A stretch of 33,356 nt of DNA, taken from NCBI GenBank assembly GCA_020629375.1, contig JAHDDK010000038.1, forward strand, positions 2,504-35,859. Direction: 5' to 3'. The translations under genes were made by a program, and so were the position numbers. The notes beneath the pieces are model-generated. The model was not told the DNA's origin. It made no database searches and saw only the letters and a program-made list of their open reading frames with translations. Position 1 is the first letter of the stretch, and every line of letters begins with the position of its first letter. This DNA is from Acidimicrobiales bacterium. Its GTDB lineage: Bacteria; Actinomycetota; Acidimicrobiia; Acidimicrobiales; SHLQ01. Shown one piece after another: positions 1 through 10,000 of this stretch.

Positions 1-30
1 GTCTCGGCGGTCTTGTTCGGTGATGGCCAT
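1..30 (-). CDS. N-terminal fragment of an unknown protein, cut by the window edge
   Basis: The minus strand reads ATG from position 30 and continues open to the window edge as MAITEQDRRD. Only ten residues are visible, so no family can be named. A GAGGA stretch lies about 15 bases upstream, which is far for a ribosome binding site. The gene would lie downstream of, and on the same strand as, the HNH nuclease gene. Confidence 0.4.
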   Translation of the reverse strand, partial: MAITEQDRRD

Positions 31-39
31 GTTCAGTGT

Positions 40-91
40 CTCAGTTCCTCGGGTTCCCGTACAGGGGTGGCGCATGTTCGGAGGAACTGAG
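40..91. promoter_or_regulatory. 11-bp perfect inverted repeat with 30-base loop
   Basis: CTCAGTTCCTC at 40-50 is perfectly complementary to GAGGAACTGAG at 81-91. It lies between the end of the HNH gene (154) and the start at 30 of the next minus-strand gene. It could be a terminator-like or attenuator hairpin in the leader of that gene. One arm contains the only candidate ribosome binding site (GAGGA), so folding could hide it. No U-tract was seen. Confidence 0.4.
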
Positions 92-153
92 TGGGCCGTT
101 CCACGAGGCCTGCACAGAGCATCGCGCGAGGGTCTGACATCGGCTCGCCCGAA

Positions 154-1234
154 TTAGTAGTCCTCGCAGCCGATGCCGTCGTTGTCGCCGTCGAGGTTGG
201 TGGTTGTGGTGGGCGCGACCGGGTTCGGGGTCGAAGGCTTGGGTTCGAACAGGGGCGCAGTCGCCGTACCGGCGAGGCAGGTGTCGAGCATGTCGTGGAG
301 GGCGATCTTCTCGGTTGGGGTGAAGCTGAGGCCCCACCGGTGTTTCACGGCGACCCAGTCGACGGCGTAGGTGCACCACGCGGATTCGAGTGGTGGTTTC
401 CATTCGTCGGGTCGGCTGCTGCCTTTGGCTTGGTTGATGCCTTGGCCGACGGGGATGTGGGTGGGGTCGAAGGCGATGTCGCTGGCGAACGCTTGTTTGC
501 GTTCGGTCGACCAGGCCGACGCGCCGGAGCGGTGGGCTTCGGCGAGGGGGATCATGTGGTCGATCGAGACGGCGTTGGCGGAGGTGTATTCGGTGTCGGT
601 CCACGGGTCGTACCAGCGGCCGGTCGCCGACGGCGCATCCGTCGGCGCGGAACTCGACGGGGTCGAGGGAGGCGTCGATGAGGATCTCGTGGCGGTCGGA
701 TTGGCAGTCGCCGTCGGAGTCGGCCCAGCCGCCGCCGGTGTAGTCGTCGCGCACGTAGTCGACGGGTGTGGTGCCGGTGCCGACGGGTGCTTGGTCGAGC
801 ACACGGCGAACGTCGTCGATCGCTGCGGCGCTGTAGCCCGGTGAGTTGGCTGGGGCGGCAGTGGTGGTTGTCGACGTTGTGGTGGGAGTGCTGGTCGGAG
901 CGGTTGTTGTGGTGGGCGCGGTTGTGACTCGCGGAGTGGCCGCAATCCGGGCGACGGTGGCGTTCGAGTCCGAGTCGTCGGAGAAGGCACTGATCAGGAT
1001 CGCACCTCCGACCAGACCGGCCGGAATGACGAAGCGCTTCTTCTTCCACCACGGCCTGTCGGCCGTCGAATCTGGGGTGGCGTCGCGTTGGGGTGGCAGC
1101 GGGGATGCGGGCGCAACGTCGATGTGGGTGAGTGGCGATGGAGGTGCCGAGGCCGATGTGGCGTGCACCGACGGAGGCGGTGGCGGTGACTTGAACCGAA
1201 GCCCGGCGGACTGTTCCTGCTCGTCGTGTGCCAC
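154..1234 (-). pseudogene. Membrane-anchored HNH nuclease (DUF1524/GmrSD C-terminal family) with excalibur domain, single frameshift
   Basis: Reading from GTG at 1234 (AGAAGGG ribosome binding site four bases upstream) gives a Pro-rich head, a KKKR-flanked hydrophobic segment, a Thr/Pro linker and the start of an HNH domain (DSDGDCQSDRHEILI). Near position 627 the frame breaks. The homology continues one frame over as GRWYDPWTDTEY, then the catalytic-type IDHMIPLAEAHRSGA, and ends in an excalibur calcium-binding motif (DGDNDGIGCEDY). Removing one base in plus-strand CGGTCGCCGACGG restores a product of about 359 residues. The family is known as secreted or surface metal-dependent nucleases. 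Either the gene is inactivated or one base is an assembly error. A start at 1324 is also open but has no such binding site. Confidence 0.8.
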
Positions 1235-1405
1235 GCAGCCCTTCTGTTCCGATCCGCGGCGGTGTGACCTGTCCCGCAATGAGTTCAAAAGTAGAGCAGC
1301 GCCGGGAGCCGCCGCATTGGGCATCGCTGCTCATGCGAAGCCCCGGCGCTGACCAACCGCCGCCCTGCGCACTCAACACCGCGCCGAATCGGCCGAATAG
1401 GCCTT

Positions 1406-2455
1406 ATGGACTACAGGTCGCAGGCCGTTCTCGACTCGACTTTGGCAGCCGACCTCCTCTTCGGGCGGTGGCTCGAGCGTTCGCGCCATGCTGCATATGT
1501 ATCCCTTGAGGTTCTCGCAGATACAAGCGGCATGAACGAAGCCTGGATGCGTGCGGTTGAGAATGGACAGGTTCGGACAACTCAAACTTCGCTCAACCGC
1601 CTCGCCGAGGCTGCTTTCGAATGCGGGCTTGGCGATTGCAACTTCGTTGAGGTGTACGAACAGCTCCGAGACGATCCGTCGGGACCACTTGCATCCTCCC
1701 TCTACCCCAAGGGTGAGGTCCCGCTCGGGGAGCCAGAGGATCGCACGTTTTCGGAGCTAGGCGGTGGCTGGCTCCCGCTCGCTGGAGCGGTCGAGCCTGC
1801 TCTGAGACTCCTCGTGCTCTTTCCGATCGTACTGTCAGTGCTGTGTTTGTCTTCGGTCTATCTGATGCTGGCTTTCGAGGATGTTGTGCCGCGTCCGCCG
1901 CGTCTCTCGTCAGGGGAGATGGGGCTCTTGGCGGCTGGAGTTCTCACTTTCCTGGTGCCCTTCATCAGGCCATTCGCGCGCTTGATGACCGCCGTACTTC
2001 ATTTCGGATACTCGATTCGGCACCGCATAGGTTCGGGCGGCCACTTCAAACATCTTGATTCGGCGTCGCGTACGGCAGCAGTTGTGGGTATTCCGACCGA
2101 TGACGAGGACGCACGCTGGTATCGACCGTCTCTGCTGGAATACTGCCACCCCGTCGCCAGGGATCTCGTGGCACATCATGGCTTTGAGATCGAATTGTTC
2201 ACAAGAGTGAGGGTGGTCGCTTCATTCGCGACTCTTGCGTACGGGCTGGTTTGGCTATTGGCTGTCGACAAAGGTGTCGACTGGGTGACGTTCTGGATGG
2301 CCCTACCAACTCTGGCCACCTCCGCGCTTGCTGCGGTCACGACTTTCCAGATCAAGAGGTCGGCCAAGTCCTTCCGCAGCGCTGTTCAGAACGGGCTTGG
2401 CGTGACGCAGAGAAGGCGTACGCCCGTTCAGCTTCCGTTGCCCTTCGTGAGATAG
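1406..2455 (+). CDS. XRE-like HTH protein with membrane domain
   Basis: The 349-residue product has an N-terminal region of about 70 residues with the layout of an XRE helix-turn-helix (LFGRWLERSR, then LEVLADTSGMNEAWMRAVENG). It is followed by four hydrophobic segments in two pairs, near residues 125-155, 172-200, 270-290 and 295-315. The charged stretch between the pairs is probably cytoplasmic. I do not recognise a characterised family. A DNA-binding-like head on a membrane body suggests a membrane-tethered regulator or sensor. Base composition looks lower in GC than the genes to its right, consistent with transfer. It converges tail to tail with the 63-residue gene at 2457. Confidence 0.65.
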   Translation: MDYRSQAVLDSTLAADLLFGRWLERSRHAAYVSLEVLADTSGMNEAWMRAVENGQVRTTQTSLNRLAEAAFECGLGDCNFVEVYEQLRDDPSGPLASSLYPKGEVPLGEPEDRTFSELGGGWLPLAGAVEPALRLLVLFPIVLSVLCLSSVYLMLAFEDVVPRPPRLSSGEMGLLAAGVLTFLVPFIRPFARLMTAVLHFGYSIRHRIGSGGHFKHLDSASRTAAVVGIPTDDEDARWYRPSLLEYCHPVARDLVAHHGFEIELFTRVRVVASFATLAYGLVWLLAVDKGVDWVTFWMALPTLATSALAAVTTFQIKRSAKSFRSAVQNGLGVTQRRRTPVQLPLPFVR

Positions 2456-2456
2456 C

Positions 2457-2648
2457 TCAGCGGCGCTGTTTTGCCTTCTTTGGCTTGAGGCGCTGTTGCC
2501 GACGGTGATCGAGATCTTTCCAGTGCTGTTCAGCCTCGTCAGCGTCGCGCTGGTCCCAAACTTCATGCCGGTTCGACCTTAGCCATCCAAAGATGGCTGT
2601 CGAAAACAGTGTCAATGTGCGGACGGGTGCTCGCCTACTTCTGGCCAT
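2457..2648 (-). CDS. Small basic protein, function unknown
   Basis: The 63-residue ORF on the minus strand starts at ATG 2648. A perfect AGGAGG (complement of 2656-2661) lies seven bases upstream, the main reason to believe it. The product begins MARSRRAPVRTL, has a short hydrophobic patch (LFSTAIFGWL), then an acidic stretch, and ends in a Lys/Arg-rich tail. It stops two bases from the stop of the convergent membrane protein. No family is recognised; nucleic acid or membrane association is possible from composition only. Confidence 0.5.
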   Translation of the reverse strand: MARSRRAPVRTLTLFSTAIFGWLRSNRHEVWDQRDADEAEQHWKDLDHRRQQRLKPKKAKQRR

Positions 2649-2845
2649 GGGTACGCCTCCTGTGGGAGGCAGCAGCTTTGCGCAGCAGACATAGGAAAGC
2701 CATTTGAGATTGCTCGAGCGGGTTCGGCTAGCGGGTAAGGCTGCGACCGGTGTTGAGGACCGGCTGCAACGGGCCGATGTGGTCGGGTGATTTCACCCAC
2801 TGTCTGCTATCTGTGGACCATGCGTCCATATGGCACGGTGGTTGC
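2649..2845. promoter_or_regulatory. Divergent intergenic region with inverted repeat
   Basis: This gap separates the minus-strand small gene from the plus-strand phosphoesterase gene and should hold both promoters. An inverted repeat, GGGTGA-TT-TCACCC at 2785-2798, lies about 48 bases upstream of the phosphoesterase start and is a possible operator. No confident -35/-10 pair was seen. Confidence 0.3.
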
Positions 2846-3835
2846 ATGCGTAGCGCGGGGTTCGACGTCATCGGTGACGTGCACGGCATGGGCAACGAGC
2901 TGGTCGCACTCCTGCGCCACCTCGGGTACTCCGACGACGGCGGCCACTTCGCCCACCCGACGCGCCAGGCGGTGTTCGTCGGCGATCTGATCGACCGTGG
3001 CCCCGAGCAGTTGTTGACCGTGCGAACGGTGAAGGCCATGGTCGACACCGGCTCGGCGCTGGTAGCGATGGGCAATCACGAGTTCAACGCCATCTCGTGG
3101 CACACACCGCACGCCACCGACGAGTGGCGGTTCCTTCGCGAGCGGACCCCCGGCAACCACCGCCAGCACGAGGCGTTCCTCGATCAGGTCGGTGCGAACA
3201 CACCGTTGCACGCCGAAAGCGTCGACTGGTTTCGCACGTTCCCCATGTGGCTCGACCTGGACGGTCTACGCGTGGTGCACGCCTGCTGGGACGACGCGTC
3301 GATGGCCGCACTCCCCGACGGCCCAACGCTGACCGATCCGGTGCTCCACGCCGCGAACGAGAAGGGCACTCCCGAACACGACACGATCGAGACGATCCTG
3401 AAGGGCCCCGAGATCGCGATCACGCCGCCGTATCGAGACAAGGGTGGCAAGCGCCGAGACAACGCCCGCTTCGCCTGGTGGAAGCCAGACGCGAAGACGC
3501 TGGCCGAAGCGGTCGACGTTCCGCAGGAGACCACGGTGTGGACGGAGCCCGAGCAGGAAGACGCGCCACCATGGGTGTGCGACGAGGGCGACCTCACCGA
3601 ACGTCCGGTCGTGCGATACCCGGCAGACGCTCCTCCGGTGATATTCGGGCACTACTGGCGCACCGGCCAACCGACCGAACCCGACGCCGCCAACATTGCG
3701 TGCGTCGACTACAGCGCCTGCACCGACAAGGGCCAGCTCACCGCCTACCGCTGGAGCGGTGAAGACCAGCTGATTAGAGACAACTTCGACTATCTCGGGA
3801 AGCCCTCGAGCGAGTCAGAGGCAGGTGCCAGTTGA
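2846..3835 (+). CDS. Calcineurin-like metallophosphoesterase
   Basis: The 329-residue product carries the metal-binding motifs of the PPP-type phosphoesterase fold: GDVHG (residues 10-14), GDLIDRGP (46-53), GNHE (76-79) and a late GHYW. These are known to bind two metals and hydrolyse phosphoesters. Close relatives act on dinucleoside tetraphosphates, RNA ends or phosphoproteins, and the substrate here cannot be told. I start at ATG 2846, just before the first motif, with GGTGG upstream. An earlier ATG at 2750 would add 32 residues of unlikely sequence. The gene ends 70 bases before the SMC-like gene and may be co-transcribed with it, so a role alongside the defence operon is possible but unproven. 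Confidence 0.85.
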   Translation: MRSAGFDVIGDVHGMGNELVALLRHLGYSDDGGHFAHPTRQAVFVGDLIDRGPEQLLTVRTVKAMVDTGSALVAMGNHEFNAISWHTPHATDEWRFLRERTPGNHRQHEAFLDQVGANTPLHAESVDWFRTFPMWLDLDGLRVVHACWDDASMAALPDGPTLTDPVLHAANEKGTPEHDTIETILKGPEIAITPPYRDKGGKRRDNARFAWWKPDAKTLAEAVDVPQETTVWTEPEQEDAPPWVCDEGDLTERPVVRYPADAPPVIFGHYWRTGQPTEPDAANIACVDYSACTDKGQLTAYRWSGEDQLIRDNFDYLGKPSSESEAGAS

Positions 3836-3905
3836 CAACCGCGACCGGGAGCCGCACACTGATCGGCTTTGCACAAATCGGTTCGCAAGGCAGAAGGGCG
3901 AGACG

Positions 3906-6329
3906 ATGAGTGCACATCAGCTACGGGCCATGCTCGATGCCGACGAGGACCTGGATCCTCGTATCCGTTCGCTCGTCCTCGCCGCCCGATCTGGCGAGGA
4001 GGCACTCGAAGCGGCGATCGCCGGCGACCCTCCTCCGGTTCCGAGTGATACCGCTGCATCGACCGAGGCGAAGGCGGCGGTTCACGTCTCGTCGATCGAG
4101 GTCGGTGGATTCCGCGGCATTGGTCCTTCGTCTTCGCTGCTACTCACGCCGGGCCCCGGGCTCACGCTGGTGATCGGGCGCAACGGCTCGGGCAAGTCGA
4201 GCTTTGCGGAGGGTCTCGAGATCCTGATGACGGGCACCAACCTTCGTTGGGAGAGCCGTGCGTCGGTGTGGCGTGACGGCTGGCGCAATCTGCACGCTGG
4301 CGAGGCTCCCAAGGTCGCAGCCGAGCTAGCCGTGGAAGGCCGCCCCGATGTGGTGCAGGTGTCACGGTCGTGGACTGCGGACGCGGACCTGCCGGAGAGT
4401 TCGACCGCCATCACCGACCCGACGGGAACGTGGCCGTCGCTCGACGCAACCGGTTGGGCGGCAAGCCTTGACGCCTTCCGGCCGTTTCTGTCGTACAACG
4501 AGCTCGGTTCAATGCTCGAAGAGAAGCCCTCGGATCTCTATGACGCGATGGCTGCTTTCTTGGGTTTGGACGATCTGGTGTTCGCTCAGAAGCTGCTTGC
4601 TGAGGCTCGGCTTGCGCGCCAGCGGCCGGCCAAGGCGGCGAAGGCGTCCGCCAAGGACGTCATCGCCAAGCTCGACGAGGCCGATGATCCCCGAGCAACC
4701 GAGGCGGCAACGCTGATGCGGGCCCGCAAGCCTGACCTTGCGGCACTGCGGGCGCTCGCCGCCAGTGGATCCGGCTCAGACGATGAGCTCGAACGTCTTC
4801 GGATCATCCGATCCATCTCCACGCCAGACGTAGGCCAGCTCGCCGAGATAGCAGAAACGCTCGAAGCTGCAATCAGTGCGGTGACTGCCTCGGCGGGGAC
4901 TGCCGCTGGCCAGGCTGAGCGACTCGAGCGGTTGCTGACGCTCGCCACGGAACACGCCGAAGAGGACGACGATGAGACCTGTCCGGTCTGTGGGACCGAA
5001 GCTGTGCTCACCGGCGAGTGGCGTACTCGTACGATCGCCGATATCCAAGCCCTCACGGCCGAGGCTGCCGCGGCAACCGAGGCAACAAATGCGCTCGACG
5101 CCGCCCGCAAGGCTGCAAGGACCGCGATCGTTCAACCCGCAACAGCACTTGCGTCTCCAGATGCGACCGCGGCGCAAACGGCAGTTGCTCAGGCGTGGGA
5201 GGCATGGGCTGAGACGCCAGACACCGAGGTGCAGCTGGCGGCCCGGCTTCGCAGCTTCTCAGAGGTCGAGGCTTTGGTGCAGGCGGCCCGCGACGAAGCA
5301 GCGCAGCTGATCGAAGAACGTGACCTGTCATGGCGTCCACACGCCCGGGCGATCAGCAATTGGCTCGACGAGACCCAGGCAGCAGACGTCGAGACGCAAA
5401 AGGCCAACGAGGTAAAGCTTGCCGAGGACTGGCTCAAGGGTGCGATCGCGACGATCCGAGACGAACGCTTCTCTCCGATCGCCGATCGAAGCCGAGAGCT
5501 GTGGGACATATTGCGTCACCGCAGCAATGTGGCGCTCGAAGCGGTCGACTTGGAAGGCACCAACACCAGCCGCCGAGTCGAGCTGAAGGTAACGGTCGAC
5601 GGCGAGGACGGCGCGGCACTCGGGGTGATGAGCCAGGGCGAGCTGCATGCGCTGGCGCTGAGTCTGTTCTTGCCGAGGGCGACGATGGACGAGAGCCCGT
5701 TCCGGTTCGTGATGATCGACGATCCGGTGCAGGCGATGGACCCGGCCCGTGTCGACGGATTGGCACGGGTGTTGGAGAAGATCGCACAGACGCATCAAGT
5801 AATCGTGTTCACCCACGATGATCGCCTTCCCGAGTCGGTGCGCCGGTTGCAGATCCCGGCCGAGGTCACCGAGGTGACCCGCCAGCCGGGCAGCAAGGTG
5901 AGCACTCGGCCGGTGCAGGACCCGGTCAGTACGGCGCTCGATGACGCTCGCGCCGTGGCGTACACGTCCGAGATGTCGCCGGCTGCGATCGCGAAGGTGG
6001 TCCCGTTCTACTGCCGGCTTGCTCTTGAAGCCGCTGCTTCCGGGGCTGCGCGGCGGCGAATGCTGAAGGCCGGCCGCCCGCACCGCGAAGCGGAGGACGC
6101 AATCGCCAAGATCTCGAACCTCCGCAAGCTCACAGCGATGGCCGTCTTCGGAGACGCCGACCGAGCCGACGAGGTCAATGATTATCTGAAGGACCGCGCC
6201 AACCCGCGGGCGCCATGGGTGCTGCACTGGTGTAACGCAGGTGCTCACGGGGAAGTGCTCGATGGGAGCCCGAAGGATCTCGTGAGGGCGACCGAGCAAG
6301 TCGCCCGCTATCTGGAGACGCAGGGATGA
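3906..6329 (+). CDS. SMC/Rad50-like ATPase with zinc hook, first gene of candidate defence operon
   Basis: The 807-residue product has a Walker A motif GRNGSGKSS (residues 91-99), a long helical middle with a CPVC zinc-hook motif (Cys359 and Cys362), an ABC-type signature MSQGEL (575-580) and a Walker B MIDDPVQAMD with Asp605. An FTHDD H-loop follows. This is the Rad50/SMC plan: two halves of one ATPase joined by a coiled coil that dimerises through zinc. The last ~130 residues form a separate helical domain with NAGAHGE, resembling HEPN/DUF4145-type tails (inference). The start at ATG 3906 follows GAAGGGCGAG; a start at 3825 would overlap the upstream gene. Its stop overlaps the next ATG (ATGA). 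It probably senses or loads on DNA for the downstream nucleases and translocases. Confidence 0.88.
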   Translation: MSAHQLRAMLDADEDLDPRIRSLVLAARSGEEALEAAIAGDPPPVPSDTAASTEAKAAVHVSSIEVGGFRGIGPSSSLLLTPGPGLTLVIGRNGSGKSSFAEGLEILMTGTNLRWESRASVWRDGWRNLHAGEAPKVAAELAVEGRPDVVQVSRSWTADADLPESSTAITDPTGTWPSLDATGWAASLDAFRPFLSYNELGSMLEEKPSDLYDAMAAFLGLDDLVFAQKLLAEARLARQRPAKAAKASAKDVIAKLDEADDPRATEAATLMRARKPDLAALRALAASGSGSDDELERLRIIRSISTPDVGQLAEIAETLEAAISAVTASAGTAAGQAERLERLLTLATEHAEEDDDETCPVCGTEAVLTGEWRTRTIADIQALTAEAAAATEATNALDAARKAARTAIVQPATALASPDATAAQTAVAQAWEAWAETPDTEVQLAARLRSFSEVEALVQAARDEAAQLIEERDLSWRPHARAISNWLDETQAADVETQKANEVKLAEDWLKGAIATIRDERFSPIADRSRELWDILRHRSNVALEAVDLEGTNTSRRVELKVTVDGEDGAALGVMSQGELHALALSLFLPRATMDESPFRFVMIDDPVQAMDPARVDGLARVLEKIAQTHQVIVFTHDDRLPESVRRLQIPAEVTEVTRQPGSKVSTRPVQDPVSTALDDARAVAYTSEMSPAAIAKVVPFYCRLALEAAASGAARRRMLKAGRPHREAEDAIAKISNLRKLTAMAVFGDADRADEVNDYLKDRANPRAPWVLHWCNAGAHGEVLDGSPKDLVRATEQVARYLETQG

Positions 6330-6694
6330 GCGCCCGGGCGCTGGCACCCCTGAAGCTCGCGGTGGAGACGATCAACCGGCCGACCGGCGTCATGGTCGGC
6401 CGCTGGCCGAGAGCGGCGGCGGCCCTGGGCCGTCAGTCGATCGAGGTCGCCTTGAAGGACTACTGGGCGGAGACCGAGCCGTCTTTGGTCGAAGCGTCGA
6501 ATCGTGCACAACTACTGTCGTTGGCCGTGTACCACCACGATGAGGAGATGGCGGAGAATGTCGCTTCCGCTTGGTACACCCTCTCCCAAGCGTGTCATTA
6601 CCACCCGGTTGACCTTCCGCTCACCGAAGCCGAGCTGCGCGAATTGCTCGGAGTCGCACACCGGTTCGCGAGCTCAGCAAAGGGCCGGCGCTGA
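6326..6694 (+). CDS. Small helical protein, possibly HEPN-like
   Basis: The 122-residue product starts inside the stop of the SMC-like gene (ATGA), so translation is coupled. The C-terminal half contains WYTLSQACHYHPVDLPLTEAEL, a pattern I associate with small HEPN-like helical proteins (SxACHxHxxxxxPTxxEL). This is from memory and not a search result. No R-x4-6-H nuclease motif is evident, so a structural or regulatory role is more likely than RNA cleavage. It may partner the similar-looking C-terminal domain of the SMC-like protein. Confidence 0.7.
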   Translation: MSARALAPLKLAVETINRPTGVMVGRWPRAAAALGRQSIEVALKDYWAETEPSLVEASNRAQLLSLAVYHHDEEMAENVASAWYTLSQACHYHPVDLPLTEAELRELLGVAHRFASSAKGRR

Positions 6695-7092
6695 TGGGGC
6701 TACTGCGTTCGATGTTCGGTGGCGGCGGGCCGAAGGCGCGGCCGACTGCGCCGTCCGGCGGAGCCAAGCTGGGCGATGTCAGAGGGCGGCACTTTACGGA
6801 GTGGATCGAAGAGGTGAAGCAGCTCAAGCGTGACGGTCGGCAGCAGGACGTCATCGACCTTTGCTCCGAGGCGATCGAGGCGACTGAAGCTGAGTACAAG
6901 AAGGACGGACTCGCCGTCGCTCCGTGGTGGTACGAGCAGGTTGCGATGGCTGCCCGCCGTTCGGGCCAGCCCGACATCGAACGGCAGGCGATGCAGCGGT
7001 ACCTCGATCACCCGGGGCGGAAGAACCCAGACTACGTCGACAAGTTCAACAGGCTCATTGCGAAGCTCGATGCCAAGGAGGGGCGATCATGA
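6694..7092 (+). CDS. Small helical (TPR-like) operon protein
   Basis: The 132-residue product starts one base inside the previous stop (TGATG) and ends overlapping the start of the large enzyme (ATGA). A Gly/Pro-rich head (FGGGGPKARPTAPSGG) is followed by helices resembling a tetratricopeptide pair: RQQDVIDLCSEAIEATE, then WYEQVAMAARRSGQPDIE and RQAMQRYLDH. TPR-like proteins commonly act as adaptors. I infer that it bridges the SMC-like ATPase and the restriction enzyme. No catalytic motif is visible. Confidence 0.7.
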   Translation: MGLLRSMFGGGGPKARPTAPSGGAKLGDVRGRHFTEWIEEVKQLKRDGRQQDVIDLCSEAIEATEAEYKKDGLAVAPWWYEQVAMAARRSGQPDIERQAMQRYLDHPGRKNPDYVDKFNRLIAKLDAKEGRS

Positions 7093-10000
7093 CCACGTTC
7101 CGACAGCTTCTGGATCAATTCGAGGAGGCGGCAACGAGCAAGTCCGCCAAGGGTCGATCGTTCGAGGTGTTCTGCGAACAGTTCATTCGTACGGATCCGA
7201 TCCAGACGGAGCGGTTCGAGCAGGTCTGGTCGTGGATGGACTGGCCGGGCCGTGACGGCCGCACCGACACTGGCATCGACCTGGTTGCGAAGGAACGGGG
7301 CACTGGCCATCTGGTCGGCATCCAGTGCAAGTTCTTCGCGCCTCGCGCCGTGCTTGATTGGAAGCACGTCTCGACCTTCGTCGGAATGCTCGGTCAGCCA
7401 GACTTTCACTCCGGCTTGATCATCTCGACGGCTGGCAAGGAATCGAAGAACCTTCAGCCGAACCTCGACAAGAACTCGAAGCACATCAATATCTGGCGAG
7501 TTCAGGACTTCGAGGAGTCACGAGTCAACTGGGATCGGTTCACGATCAACCGCCCAGACCAACTCCACCTGCGAGCGCTGAAGTCGCTGCGGCCTCACCA
7601 GGAAGCCGCCATCAACGACGTGAGGTCGGAGTTCGAGCAGCACGACCGCGGCCAGCTGATCATGGCGTGCGGCACCGGCAAGACCTTCACCTCGCTGCGG
7701 CTCGCGGAAGAGATGGTGGGCCCTGGTGGGACCGTGCTCTTCCTCGTGCCTTCGATCAACCTTCTCTCGCAAGCCGTGAAGGCGTGGGCGAGCGATGCAT
7801 CGATTCCTCTGAACACCTTCGCCGTCTGTTCGGACGTGAACGCTGGCAAGCGTTCAGCAGACGAGGACATGAGCGTCAACGATCTCGCGTTCCCTGCATC
7901 GACGAACCCAGAAGCCCTCCTGGCGGCCATGGATGCCCGCATGGACCAAGAACACATGACGGTGGTGTTCTCGACCTACCAGTCGATCGACGTGATCTAT
8001 GAGTGTCAGCAAGCTCTCGACCGTGACTTCTTCGGCCTGGATCAGTTCGATCTGATCCTTTGCGACGAGGCGCATCGAACCACCGGCGCTGCACAACGCA
8101 ACAAGGAGCTTTCGTCGTTCCAGAAGGTGCACGACGACGAGTGGGTCTCGGGCAAGAAGCGGCTCTACATGACCGCAACCCCGAGGGTCTATGGGGACCA
8201 GAGCAAGGCGAAGGCCGCCGACAACGACGTGATCGTGTCGTCGATGGACGACCACTCCATCTACGGCCCGGTCTTCCACGAGCTTCCATTCGGAGAGGCG
8301 GTGGCCCAGAAGCTCCTCACCGACTACAAGGTTCTTGTTCTTGCGGTCAACGAGGACGACGTCTCGGCAGCGTTCCAACGCCACCTGACCGACGAGGACG
8401 GTGAGCTGTCGCTTGATGATGTTGCGCGGATGGTCGGATGCTGGCACGGGCTGTCGAAGCGCGGGCCACAGTTTGGGGATGACAACGATCCGATGCAGCG
8501 AGCCGTTGCCTTCTCGTCGACGATCAAGCAGTCGAAGCTGTTCACCGAACGGTTCCCGATGGTGGTGAACGCGGCGCTCGAGAACCGCGCCAATACGAAC
8601 GCAGTGCGGATCGAGACGGACCACGTCGATGGCCAGAGCAACGTGAAGGTTCGTTCTGAGGCGATCAGCTGGCTCGAGGAACCGCCCGGTCACGGCGTGT
8701 GTCGCGTCTTGTCGAATGCGAAGTGCCTCACCGAAGGTGTGGACGTTCCCGCCCTCGATGCGGTGCTTTTCCTCCAGCCTCGCAAGAGCGTGGTCGACGT
8801 GGTTCAGGCAGTAGGACGGGTGATGCGCCTCGCCGAAGGCAAGGAGTTCGGTTACGTCATTCTCCCCATCGGCGTGCCTGCGGGTGTGGCGCCCGAAGAG
8901 GCGTTGAAGAACAACAAGAAGTACCAGGTCGTGTGGCAGGTACTTCAGGCACTTCGGTCACACGACGAGCGGCTCGCCGCCGAGATCAACAAGATCGACA
9001 TCAACAAGTCGTCCACCAAGATCGAGGTGATTGGAATCGGTGTCGCCGGTGGCGACGACTCGGCGGAGCCTGGATCGGTTGTCACCACGACCGAGTCGAC
9101 AGCGGACGCCGAACAGCTCACATTCCCGCAGCTCGACGCGTGGCGCGATGCGCTCTACATCAAGGTCGTCGAGAAGGTTGGCGACCGCCGCTACATGGAC
9201 CACTGGGCTGCTGACATCGCCTCGATCGCAGCCGCGCAGGAGACGCGCATCCGGACGCTCTTGGATCACCCCGATCAGAATCCCAAGGCCGTCGAGGAGT
9301 TCGACATCTTCCTTACGGCTCTCCAGAACAACCTGAACGACGGCATCACCCGCGACGACGCTATCGCGATGCTCTCGCAGCACCTGATCACCCGGCCGGT
9401 GTTCGAGGCGCTCTTCGGAGGCGAGGAGTTCGCCAAACAGAACCCGGTCTCCCAAGTCATGCAGGGGATGCTGGACACCCTGGACGAGGCGAATCTCGAT
9501 GCGGAGCGCAGCACTCTCGAAGGCTTTTACAACCACATCCGAATGCTGGTCGGCGGAATCGAGACTGCCGAGGGTCGACAGCAGGTGATCACCGAGCTCT
9601 ACGAGAAGTTCTTCAAGAAGGCGCTGCCGAAGGCGTCGGATGCACTTGGCATTGTCTACACACCGATCGAGATCGTCGACTTCATCAACCGCTCCGTCGA
9701 CGACCTCCTCCGTTTGCACTTCGACGGCGCCTCGCTTGCCGACGAGGGCGTTCACATTCTCGATCCGTTCTCTGGAACTGGGACGTTCATCACTCGACTG
9801 ATCCAATCGGGACTCATCCCACCCGAGGCGATCGCTCGGAAGTACGCCAGCGAGTTGCATGCCAACGAGATCATGTTGCTGGCGTACTACATCGCCGCGA
9901 TCAACATCGAGATTGCGTTCAACAACGCAGAGGGGGCGCCGGACGGCTACCAGCCGTTCGAAGGGATGGTGCTGACGGACACCTTCCAGCTCTCAGAAAA

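Noticed and set aside
91..844. Long Gly/Val-rich open frames on the plus strand
   Set aside because: They are antisense shadows of the HNH-excalibur gene, whose domain motifs are clear on the minus strand.
2785..2798. GGGTGA-TT-TCACCC as a strong operator
   Set aside because: Six-base arms occur by chance in GC-rich DNA; kept only as a low-confidence note in the intergenic entry.
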